Below, piece by piece: positions 48,001-60,300 of a DNA stretch of 64,000 nt. The notes under the pieces are model-generated. The model saw nothing but the letters and a program-made list of their open reading frames with translations, did no database searches and had not been told where the DNA came from. This stretch comes from Anisus vortex (taxonomy: Eukaryota > Mollusca > Gastropoda > Planorbidae), in the NCBI GenBank assembly GCA_949126835.1, contig OX421509.1, forward strand, positions 8,392,911-8,456,910, in the 5' to 3' direction. The position numbers and the translations under genes are program-made. Numbering within the stretch: position 1 is the first letter of the stretch; each line of letters starts with the position of its first letter.

Positions 48001-49062
48001 AATAAATTATAGAGGACTAAATTATAGAACCAATTAATTATAGAGAACTAAATTATAGAACAAATTAATTATAGAGAACTAAATTATAGAACAAATTAAT
48101 TATAGAGAACTAAATTATATAACCAATTAATTATAGAGAACTAAATTATAGAACCAATTAATTATAGAGAACTAAATTATAGAACAAATTAATTATAGAG
48201 AACTAAATTATAGAACAAATTAATTATAGAGAACTAAATTATTTGTTAACTACATAATAAGCGAACAAGATTTGGGGAGAAAAAAAACAAGAGGCAGTTT
48301 ATTGTCATTTCACAAATTTGTGTATTTGTTGTTGTTGTTTGTATTGTTTTTTTGTTGTTGTAAAAGTTTTGTAATAATTGTTGGTGTTATGAAATGCTGT
48401 TGTTGATAAAAGTTTTAGTTATGTTGATAAATAATTTGTTTTGTTGTGGTAGACTTGTGATCCTTTTGTATTCAGTCAATGTCAATTTTAAGATTTTAGG
48501 CTATATGCTCTCCATTGCATGTTAACTTTTTTGCATTGTGTCAATGTCAAACTTTATATGTTAAATAAATAACATTAAAGCATTACGTATCAAGTCGAAA
48601 TTATGTTAACTTTTTGTATATGTCAATGGCATGCTCAATTATCAATTATGTATCTCTTATGCGAGAACAAAGGCATATAAGTACTATTTCTTCCCGGTTG
48701 GCATTCGGGCATGGAATGGGTTACCTGAACAAATCAGGAAATCTATTAACTTAACATCATTTAAAACATTAATAAAGATGCAAGACTAGACTCGGACCAC
48801 GGATGAGCGTAGGACGCAGTAATCTTCTTTATAGAAGGAGCGTCTGTAATATATACAATTCTTAACCCTTCCCGTACCGACCTACTTCTATCTATGCTGC
48901 CTTCAGTTCCGCTATATACGCGACCGGGACTGTAAGGGTTAACATTTTGTTACGTCATAAAGGCCTTACGTTGACAAAAACAAAACTTAATCTTTCCCAC
49001 TCTAAAACTTCTTGTCACACGACTTAAAATTATGTCAATTAAACTAATACTACTAGATCCCT

Positions 49063-49161
<99 letters not shown>

Positions 49162-51410
49162 TTCTCCTTCTCTCTTCACAAGTTGTAGAAAATGTAACGA
49201 AATTTTAAGCTTAAAACAAGCTTCGCGGTTGCCGCCCCTCTTTTCAATAATCCCATCGCAAGGGCGGATAATTGATGATTTTGAATCACTTGCAGCACAC
49301 ACACACGCACGTTATATCCCTTTAAACTTGAGCCTCCCATACAAAATTAACAGCTCTTCTTTTTTTCGTAACGAGAGGAGGGGTGAAAATGGAGAGAGTA
49401 AAGAGGGGTCTTGTGTTTATTTTAAGAAGCATAACTGGACGTTAAGCTGGATGGAGTTAGCCAGGGGCCGTCTCGGCGTCGCGTTTGATTGATTGGGGGG
49501 GAGGGGGGCTCTGGCCTCCACCTCCCCGTGACTAACTCATGGTGATGCTGTGTGTGATCAAGGTATGGTCCACTTTAGTGTGCGTATGTGCAAAAAGAAT
49601 AGCCGATGATGTGTAAATATGGTAATGGAAGGGGGTGGCCGGGGGGGGGGGGGTCTTGTTTCCTATTCTATGAGTTTATGAGCGTACGGTATTGTGTATT
49701 GATAAAATACGATAGATAATATATTGAATAGATATAGATCATAGGTTCTCAACCTTTTTCGGCTCACCACCCCCTTTTAAAAAATTTTCCCGCTCACCGC
49801 CCATCACCCCCCCCCCCCAAACTTTCTTTTAGCGCCCCCCCCCCCCCCATTTCCGCCCATCTGGACTATAGTTTCCGCAATTTTTTAAGGGGAACTAGAC
49901 TTTTTGTGTGAATATTTATCTTTAAAAAAATTGAAAAGGAAACATTTTGTAAGAATTAATAGATCAAAAAATTGCCTTAACAAAAGGTTTAAATAAATCA
50001 ATATTAATGTGAATCGTTTGCCTGGTGTGTTACTAGCAATTTGTCTATTTGTGTTTCAATTTTGGTTGCAAAAAGCCTTAGGTCTAAAAATCAGTAATAT
50101 TTGTTATATTACAAAACAGAACTTGTAATTGAATCAAATATTGAATCTAAAAAAATCACATTTTTTAGTTAAAGGGAGATAATTAGCCCGTTTTTTTTTA
50201 GCTAATATTTCTGTTTTTTTTTCTTTTATAAAAATTAATGGCTTACATTTATAACTTTGAAATGATCAAACTGTAAAAATTATTTGAAAATTATATAAAT
50301 ATTATATGACTAAATAATTTATATGTATATTTTCAAGCATTACAATAACTACCCAGTTTGGATGATTACATATTATCTATACCGCTCTACAACAGTGCTC
50401 TTCACCTTATTCACCATTAAAACACGTTTAAGACATATCAGTTAGACCATAGACTATAATATACATGGACCGCTTGCTTTAGTTTTTTATGCTATTATCT
50501 TCTGTTTTTTGCAATTCCCGATTCTAAATGAAGTATTTGTAATACAAGTTCCGTTTTATTAAATCGCATTTTTTTCGACTTTAAATGAATACTTGTAGGC
50601 CTATTAATATAATTAATCCAATTATCATTGACTATAATAAGATGGACCGCTTGCTCTATTTTTAGAGCTTATGTTCTTTTTCCGTGTGTACACAACACTG
50701 ATCTATAAATGTTTCCGCTCTGTACTACTTTCGATTTTAATTTTTCATTGAGAAAACCAAAGCGATTCAATAAAACGGAAGTGCAAAGTATATTACGAAT
50801 CGGGATATCAGTGTTTTGAGTCATCTTATAGCAGAAATACTAAAGCAAGCGGTCCATGTATATTATAGTCTATGGTTAAACTGAGATGAACAAATATAAT
50901 TAATAATAGCAGATGCTAAAGCGACAGTGATGGGTCAGCATAGTTGATGGTCCGGTGAACCAACCACAGGACCAGCCGGCCGCACACTATATTTGCCAAA
51001 TACAGACCCCTACTTCATCGAAAAGTCATTGCGATTCTTATTTCTTATTAATATAATAATATGTAGGCTTACTGTTGGGGGATATGAGATATTTAGCAGC
51101 ACTTGCGTTTACATAACATTTCATCCAAAAACTAATCGATTCAAATAGCTGATGTGTTAAAATACATCAGGTACGTTTGTACCGCCCACTTGCCCCTTAC
51201 CGCCCCCCAATCGCCCCCGTTGAGAACCTATGATATAGATAGATGGAGGGATAAATTGATGACTAGATAATGATAAATAGATAGATAGATGGATGGATGG
51301 GTCGATAGATAGATGAATAGGTAGATAGAGAGAAAGATAGATTGATAAATAGATAGATAGATAATAGATGTTTAGACAGATAGATAGATAGATAGATAGA
51401 AAGATAGATC

Positions 51411-51498
<88 letters not shown>

Positions 51499-54400
51499 GA
51501 GAAAGAGAGAGAGAGATAGAAGGATAAAAACACCACGGGCATTGCATGTCTAGCATCAAACCATTTTCCTCATCTCCTTTTCTCACTAAAGAAACTAATG
51601 TAAAGATAATCATAATAACTATCCCATTTCATGGACGCAATGCAGACCCATGGAAGGGATATATGGATGGCATAGGCTACATCTCCCACTAAAATCTAAT
51701 ACCCAAAACAGGTTGGATGGCATTCAGGCTAACTAACAACCAGGCTTAGTTACTTTAAAACTAAAAAAAAACAACCTGAATACAACTTTTGTACAATTAA
51801 TTATTTATTTTCTTGCGCTGCCACCATTTGTGTTTTTAAAAGTTTAACTTTTGCTCTAAAACAAAGAAAAAATAAAAAAAACTTTGTTCTGATATTGCAG
51901 CGGGTCACACGGGAAACCCCTGAAGAAGAACAGGTGCTGCAGGCACTTCACCACGACCTACATACAGAACAACATGCAGAAGATCGGCTTCCTCATCTTC
52001 TACCTGCTGGTCAACGCCGGACTCTCTGGCCTGAACGTCTGGAGATACTGGCACTACAACACCTGGCTGACGGTAAGTTGATCTCACCTGAAATAAATAG
52101 ATGTGATGAAAGTAAGTTGATCTCACCTGGAAAAAATAGATGTGCTGAAAGTAAGTTGATCTCACCTTGAAAAAATAGATGTGCTGAAAGTAAGTTGATC
52201 TCACCTTTAAAAATTAGATGTGCTGAAGGCTGAAAGTAAGTTGGTTTCACCTTGAAAAAATAGATGTGCTGAAAGTAAGTTGGTTTCACCTTGAAAAAAT
52301 AGATGTGCTGAAAGTAAGTTGATCTCACCTTGAAAAAATAGATGTGCTGAAAGTAAGTTGATCTCACCTTTAAAAAATAGATGTGCTGAAAGTAAGTTGG
52401 TTTCACCTTGAAAAAATAGATGTGCTGAAAGTAAGTTGGTTTCACCTTGAAAAAATAGATGTGCTGAAAGTAAGTTGATCTCACCTTGAAAAAATAGATG
52501 TGCTGAAAGTAAGTTGATCTCACCTGGAAAAAATAGATGTGCAGAAAGTAAGTTGATTTCACCTTGAAAAAAAGTATAGGCTGAGAATAAGTTGATCTCA
52601 CCTGGAAATAAATGTATGAGCTTGGAAAAAAGAGGATGGGCTGATGATAACTTGATCACAAAGAAGAAGGTATGAACAAAGGTAAGTTATGGAAGCCTCA
52701 TTTGCTTTCCTTGAATCAGTTATAGTTTATGGAGGATTATGTCTTGACTATGCTTTGGTCACCTTAATCAATATCTGTCACCTCCTGTGGTCTTTTGTGG
52801 TTTTCAAAAAACTATGTTTCTTTCATTTATCTTCTCTAGTATTTTAACAATTATTTGTCTGTATCTTATGTCTGATTTTCATCTGTCAATTTATTAGCTT
52901 TTCGCCTAGAGCAGGGGTCAGCAACCTTTTGCTAACAGTGTGCCAAATAGGATTTCTAAATCATTCAGCGTGCCATGATGTCATGAGCCATCTAAGGAAA
53001 CTGCGCTCTTTAACACAGTAAATCATCAAAACTCCCAGTTTGGATGGACACAAAAAGAAGTACTTGGGAGTGCGCTCATTTGAGTCAGTGGCACCTTCTC
53101 TATGGAACAGTCTATCTCAGACACTGAGAGAATCTGGGACAAGATAATTTTTAAAAAGAACTTAAAGACCTCGCTCATTGGCTAATACATCTTCCACTGC
53201 AAATCACACAAAGAGCGCACTGAGCATGTTAATTTAATAACATGGATAGAAGCGATATAAGAAATGTCCATTCTTATCTTATCTGTTATACTTGTTTTAT
53301 TATTTTTTATAAGACAATTAATTTAACTCCGAAGCAAGACCCAGGCCAAAAGGAAATTTATAGATAAAATAGTTAAAGCGCTTTATATTTAATTTAAAAA
53401 AATTAACATGTTGAGAATTATCATACTTTTTATTTGCATTTATACCAAATACAAAACTTTAATACCAAACTTTTACATTTATGGCAATTATTTTGTAAAC
53501 ATTATCATTTGGTTGTCAAGATAAGAATCTAGCAACTTCTAAAATTGATACTAATTTGTTTTCAGTTTAACTGAGAATTTATTCAATTTGTTTTATCATA
53601 ACTACAGTGATAATTGACTATTGTTAAGCGTAATTGATACGTAGTAATCATTCTCACTGGGTAGTTAATGTAATGTTTACAAAATATGTATATAATTTTT
53701 GTCATATAATATTTATATAATTTAAAACTGCTTTTTACAGTTTGGTCATTATAAAGTTATAAGTTGTAGGCCATTTAGTGTTTTATAAAAGAAAAATAAG
53801 AAATATAATATTAGAAATATTAGCGCAAATAAAACGGGTTAATTATCTCCCTTTAATTAAAATAAAGTTTCTAATTCAATACTCATTGTGTTCAATAGGA
53901 ATACCAAACAATTTATGTTTTTTGTAATATAAAAATTGTTATTTACTAATTATTGTTTCATTATATAAATACAGCATTATGATATAAAACTAATTTACGT
54001 TAAACAGTTGTAAAAGAAACATTTCCTGCATTAATTGTCTGTCCGTTTAACCTTAATGAGTTTATCTTTTAAACATTATTAATTAGAACAATTGCATTAA
54101 ATTAATAAAAACTAAATTTGTTTATAATTACTTATATTTATGTTTAATTAAAGAAGATCAGCATAATAAGTCTTTTAAATGTAATTAGTCTGTATCAAAT
54201 AATGATCGACTTGTCTTGAATTCTCTTCGCTAATTTATGATGGCAGATACATATTTAGTCATTTCCGAGTAGTGAAGTGTCAGTGATCTCTTTGAATGCT
54301 TAACTCAGCATTCTTAAGAGCTTTACAGACGTTCCTTCTAGATTCTAGCTAGAAGATTATTACGTCCACTAGGCCCAAAACTCCTGCAGGCATTGGTCGG

Positions 54401-57329
54401 TGGCAGGGTTAGAACCCGCGACGTGTCGTTGGACAGTCCGGTGAACTAACCGCAGGACCAGCCAATAAATACTGTTGAACCAAAAGCTGAAACTAGAACG
54501 AATGCCTGGCAGTTGAGAATAGCGGATGACTTTCCTAAACAGCTTCCTTGCAGATTTTCCCGCAAATTGGTACTTTTCTATGCCCATTTTTTTTTTATGT
54601 TTAAAATTCAACTGGCTGCGTTTTAAAATCGCCAATATCCATCCACTATACATTTAAGAAGGTTGTAGTAAGATCAGGCCAGTAAGGCTTGTTGAGGTGT
54701 GAAAAAATGAGTCCATGAATTTGAAAGTCTTGCCTTTGTTTAGAAATTTGATTTCTTCGATGTACTTCTGAAAAAGCTCAACTATCTATCTTAATATTTG
54801 CCTTAATAAAGTGAAGTACATATAGTTAAATGTTTTGAAATTGATTTCACTCAAGATATATGCAAATCCATTGCAGTGGTCTAAGAGTTCAAGTGCTGTT
54901 TGACCCCGTCCTTGTAAACAGGGGCGAAGCCAGGATTTTTTTCGAGGGGGGGGGGACAAAATTGCGCATAAACAAATGTTACCACATTTTTACGCAAATC
55001 GCTTTTTAAGGCAGGATTTTTAATGGGTTTTTTTTTAAATAAAAGATACATCCAACGTATAACAATGTTAAAAGGTGGATTGGGGTGGGGGAGGGGGACA
55101 CCAAAATCCTGTCCGAGACTAGCTTCCCCATGCTACCTCAACCAATATGGCGTGCCAATAGTCGTGCAGCGAAGCAAAGGGTACTGTCTACACGTCTTCA
55201 TCCCACGTGCGGAATGCCCCAGAATCATTAAAGTGGCTGCTCGCTCGTATGCCTATACTGTCGCCAGGTAGCGCATAATGCAGACTATAGACCTTTCGAC
55301 ATCCAGGCACAAGGTTGTGGTAGAGATGGACTGTTTCCCACCGAGCCTCGTAGCCTCTCGGCAGTGCAATGATTCTCAGACTTACAACAGAGGCTGTTCC
55401 ACATGCTTTAGCCCTCCGGCGTACTTTTAAAGTGTGTGTCCATGGAAGGGATAGTACATCTGGTTGGGTGAGCTGATGTACTCTTTCGGGGTTTCTCACC
55501 TAACTATGGTCCCCACCTGGCACAACGCTCTCAACTGTGGCTCCACGTAGCCGTAGCATGCACTGAGACCACACTACGGGAAACGGCCTCAGCTGGATGG
55601 CTAAATCATTTCAGGGTAACCGTTAGGTTTTAATCCTCGGTGAAGTAGGCTTTATTTACCAAGCATGTGAAGGAGTCACCTTGGAAGAAAAGCCATTCTT
55701 ACAAACAACTATTCGTTCATCAGAGAAACAAGGATGCCAATCTGATATAGCAAAGGAAAGCAAAATGAAACGCTGAAGAAGAAGGTCATTGTCGAATAAG
55801 ACAGACGTACCACACACTCTTAAACGGAACATATCGGTGGTTTCCACACTTCGTCACTTTAAGGCCCATGGGTACAAAATTGCAGCGTTCGCCAGTTTCT
55901 GTGGTCACTGTATACTAGGGACACCCTCCAGACCCGTGAAAAAAAATCCTAGCTTTAGCCATAATTCGAACCCGAACCTTCTATAAGCCAGCTGAACGCG
56001 CCGCGCTCGTCCACCGTACCTCGTTTTATTTAGCTCTACTTGAGTTTCAATAAATTTCTATCAATTTTTTTAGATTATTTGTAGGCCTACTCTACGGGAT
56101 GATGTTTGCATTCATGAAACTAATGACCTCTAAATTCTTTTACCGGTCCTTTTTCAATGTATATCAATATTATAGTTACTATCGATTCACCCCCTCTAAG
56201 TGTATGCAATCTTGTTTTTAGTATTTACAATGGAGATATTGCTAGATTTTCAATTGATTTGAGCTGGCTTTTCCAATTGATAACAGACAGTGTATGGATA
56301 TTTTGTTTTTGATTCATTCCACGGCTAGTCTGAAGTTACAAGCTTCAAGCATCTTAGACAATATCATGAAGCATATTTCTTCTATTGTTAGATGCAATTG
56401 CAATGGTGTAGAAGTTTTGAACATCGAGAAAGAACCAACGGAGTAAAATATTATTCTTTAAAACTGCAACAACGACAAGGCTTAGTTTGTGGGCCCAGTG
56501 TGCGGTGAAAATTGTGCTTTCATATGGGTGTTTTACAAGGTTTGAGAAGTGTATCCTTAACATGCATCATAGTCCAAGAAGCATTTGTGACTTAAATTGT
56601 TCATTCGACATCAACCCATCTAATAATTAAAGGCATCCACAATTCTTTGCTGCACAAGGAGCTTTACCGCTAAAATGATGTGAGGAGTTTTATGTACTGA
56701 AGGATATTTTGTTAAATCAAGGTTGCTATAATTATAGAATATTGCTTTGCAAAAATCTTTTTTGAATCATCGGATTTTATAAATACATATACACACAGAT
56801 CGATTCAATCGCCGTTTGATTTTGTTTTCCCATAAATTGAAAGATATCAGTTGTAAAAAAAAAAAAAATTCCAAAATGTCCCTAACCCCCACTGTGGCTT
56901 CGCCCCTGCTTGTAAATGCAACTCACTGAAATGTGTCGCTCTGTCATTCGGAAACATCGGTTTCAACTGTCAGTTGTCCTTATTCTGAACCGGAAAATGT
57001 TGTTGTTTTTTTCATTAAAAAAAAACACCTCCTTGGGGTCTCTCGCGTGCCATTGAAAATGGCTGTGCGTGCCAAATATGGCTGAGAGTTGGTGCGTATG
57101 CACTGATTAGGTTGGCGGGCCCTGTTAAGGTGTGGAGGCGTGACGAGAAGCGCACCAGAAGGAAGGGGAGACCAGCCCACGACTAATTCTGTCTTCTTCC
57201 GCCAGACGTGCAACAGGGACTGTCACTCGCGTGTGGGCTTGTACAGCCACAGCAGAAGCTGCAAGGCCATGAGCACACATTCCCCCAAGGGCACACTAAA
57301 TTTCGTCGTCTCTCGAGACTAATGGAAGC

Positions 57330-57360
<31 letters not shown>

Positions 57361-60300
57361 GTCTGTGTGTTTGTGTGTATGTGTGTGTGTGTGTGTGTAC
57401 GTAGGGTACTTACATACGCATTTAGTCAAGACACCTAACACTTCCAAGTCTGCACTTGTACGCAAATTCTTCTAAGTCCAACCCTCACCCTCCCTCCTAA
57501 GTGCGTATGTAATATGTGCATGGCACCATAACAAGTACTTTAACTCGCTGCTAATTATAACTACAGTGGTACCTTGGGTAACGAACGCCTCAGGCAACGA
57601 ACGTTTCATGCTGCGAACCACAATTTAGAAAAACAAATTGTCTCAGGCTACGAACGACTCAGGTTACGAACGTTTCATGTTACGAACAACAATTTAGAAC
57701 AAAATTGTCTCAGGTAACGAACGAAGACAGACGGATAGAAGGGTTTAACATATGGAGACAAATGCTCGCATACAGTACAAATGAAGACCGAACTGTATGT
57801 AGCGCTAGCCTAGTAGGCTTATCCTAGTTTTGCGCGCGTGCGCTGCCTCGTTTTCATTGGCAACAACAGTAACATATATCTTAGCAGCGGCACTCTGTTC
57901 AGCTTTTCTCTTTCACTATTGTCCTTGTTAATGTTAACCCCATCAATTATGAGTTAGAAGAACGGTAGTGGTGCTGTTAGGAAGCACAAATTTATAATTG
58001 TGGAGGTAAAAAAATAAAAATAATTGTGGAATAGTATGTAAATGGCGTTTGTGTGTATAACATCGCTAATCAGTACAGCATGGATTCACCATCATAAGGA
58101 AATAAGAGTTACTCCGATCAGTTCATGTGGCTTAATGCGTAACTAATCAGCTAAAGCAAAGACCTCACATTTTAGATAAAGTTGAAAATCTTCTCTTTAT
58201 TAAACTGGATCAATGAAAAACTTTCATTGATTTCAATGTTTCAGGCTACGAACGTTTCAGGTTACGAACATACCTCAGGAACGAATTAAGTTCGTAACCC
58301 GAGGAACCACTGTACTTAGATTTTGTTTTATACTATAGAAAGATTTACCGTTGTTATAAAAAATAAAAAATGTTTTTCCAGGTGGCCCGCGGGTTCGGTA
58401 TAGGGCTCGACTTCAACTGCACCTTCATCGTCGTCCTCATGCTACGCCGGCTCATCACCTCCCTGCGTGCCACGCCACTGGTCAAGGTGCTCCCGTTCGA
58501 CCAGCACATCATGTTCCACAAAATCTGCGGCTACATGATTGCCCTGCAGAGCGTCGGCCACACAGTTGCCCATATAGGGAATGCACGTGAGTCTACAACC
58601 TTTCTTTATTTGTTTTCTTCTTATAGATATTTCTCTCTCTACCTCTATCTGTCTCTCATTATCTCTCTACCCCATTCTATCTATCTATATATATATATCT
58701 CCATTTTCTCTATATATCACTCTATCTCTCCATCTCTCTAAGTCTCTCTCTCTATCTCTCTGTCTATCTCTCTATCTCTCTCCATCACTCTCTATCTGTC
58801 TCTCCCTATCTCTCTCTTTCTGTCACTCTTTATCTCTCTCTATCTCTCTCCCTATCTCTCCCCCTTTCTATCTTTCCCTCTCTGAATCTCTCTCTATCTC
58901 TCTCTATCTCTCACCATCACTCTCTATCTCTCTCCCTATCTCTCTCTCTATCTCTCTCTATCTCTATCGATCACTCTCTATCTCTATCCCTATCTCTCCC
59001 CCTTTCTATCTCTCTTTTCTTCTCTGAATCTCTCTCTATCTCTCTCTATCTCCTTCTTATCTTCCTATCTTGCAGGTTACATAAGGTTATTTTATTACAT
59101 GGCATTATTGAGTCCAACGCTCCCGCCGTGGCTTGAGTCTAGTCTTGCTTCTTGACAAACGTTGTTTAAATTTTAAATGATGTTGAGTTATTGGGTCCAT
59201 GCCCGCACGCTTCTTGGGGCAGAACTTTTATTACTTACTTCTTGCATATGGAATAAGGCGAAAAAATAATTTCCATAAGCTCTTCAGATAAAGCTTATAT
59301 AAAATGTTTTTTAAATTATATTGAACATGGACAGTCCAAAAGATTTAATAAATTATTAGGTGGTTGCAAAAATGGTAAAAAGAAAAGAATCGAAAACAAA
59401 AAATTGTTTTTTTTTCCACATTAAGGATATTAGAATTAATATTATAAAATAGACTTCGTTTGTAAGAATAATATTAGATCTATTATATTTAATCTATTTG
59501 GTCAAAATTTTGAATCATGCGTTAATGGGATAAACAATCCAGAAAATGTATCCCTAATTTACATATTCAAGCAACATGTATAGGACTATGTCCTTACTGC
59601 TACAGTGCATATAATCTGATTTCGAAAAGATAAATCCAATGTATAAAAAGTACAAGTCTTCTGTCAGACATACAAAACAAAACAAAACCCTAAAATCATC
59701 GCATGGATCATTGGCCACAAACTCTCGGTCTTGAGCGAGTTTTTATAACATGCCTACAAGTCTTGTTACATCTCGCTGACGTCTGCTGGCAGTCTACAAA
59801 ATAGTTTATGTGCAGGGAGAAGGGGCGATATTTTTTTTAAAATTTTGTCATGAATTCTTCCGGGGTCGTGCTTGTCGAACGATGCTGAATCTGTGGAGTT
59901 TCAGAAAGTGTGACCTATTTTTCTTCCGTCTTCTTTGGAAGGTAGCAGGGGCATTACTTCTTCCGTTGACTACAGTTGAGCGTAGCGCAAAAAGCTGAAT
60001 TTTATTTGTATTTGAGATTTGCAAATGGAAAAGAAAAAACGATTTAACAATTGTATTAAAATAGGAATTCTGAAATCCTGGTGTTCTATTAATTATTTAA
60101 TTTTCTCTGTTCTGCAGTCCGAGTTGCCGAAGACAAGCACCTGACGCTCTTGGAGGTAGTCTTTACGCTCAAAGCGAACATTGGCTGGATCGCTGGACTC
60201 GCCCCTGTTACAGGTAAGCACGATCACTGGTGAATAATGCAAATGGAAAGCGCTGTTCACAACCTACATAGGAATATGTGATACAATTGTGATACCAATC

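Larger units (their letters stand above)
54919..56908 (-). mobile_element. hAT element with ZMYM/ZNF862-like transposase relic, perfect 8-bp duplication
   Basis: 1990 bp from CAGGGGCGAAGCCAGGATTT to GTGGCTTCGCCCCTG, flanked by CTTGTAAA (54911-54918 and 56909-56916). The minus frame at 56354-56563 has FTAHWAHKLSLVVVAVLKNN, then WFFLDVQNFYTI and NNRRN, matching the 'HC.AH.LNL.L...' core of hAT transposases of the ZMYM1/ZNF862 kind. It is broken and itself carries a SINE. Confidence 0.8.
52912..57124 (-). mobile_element. hAT element (CAGGGGTC family) carrying three nested insertions
   Basis: Left end CAGGGGTCAGCAACCTTTTG, right end GTTGGCGGGCCCTG. Its own body matches 25185-26281 piece by piece (AGGATTTCTAAATCATTCAG; GACAATTAATTTAACTCC; GTCCTTGTAAATGCAAC; GTCGCTCTGTCATTC). 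Insertions: LINE end 52978-53287, mixed repeats about 54270-54840, hAT 54919-56908. Flanks GCCTAGAG and TTAAGGTG do not match. Confidence 0.75.

Noticed and set aside
52011..52659. 150-196-residue minus-strand repeat proteins
   Set aside because: They are antisense readings of the 39-bp intronic array of NOX5, open only because 39 is a multiple of three.
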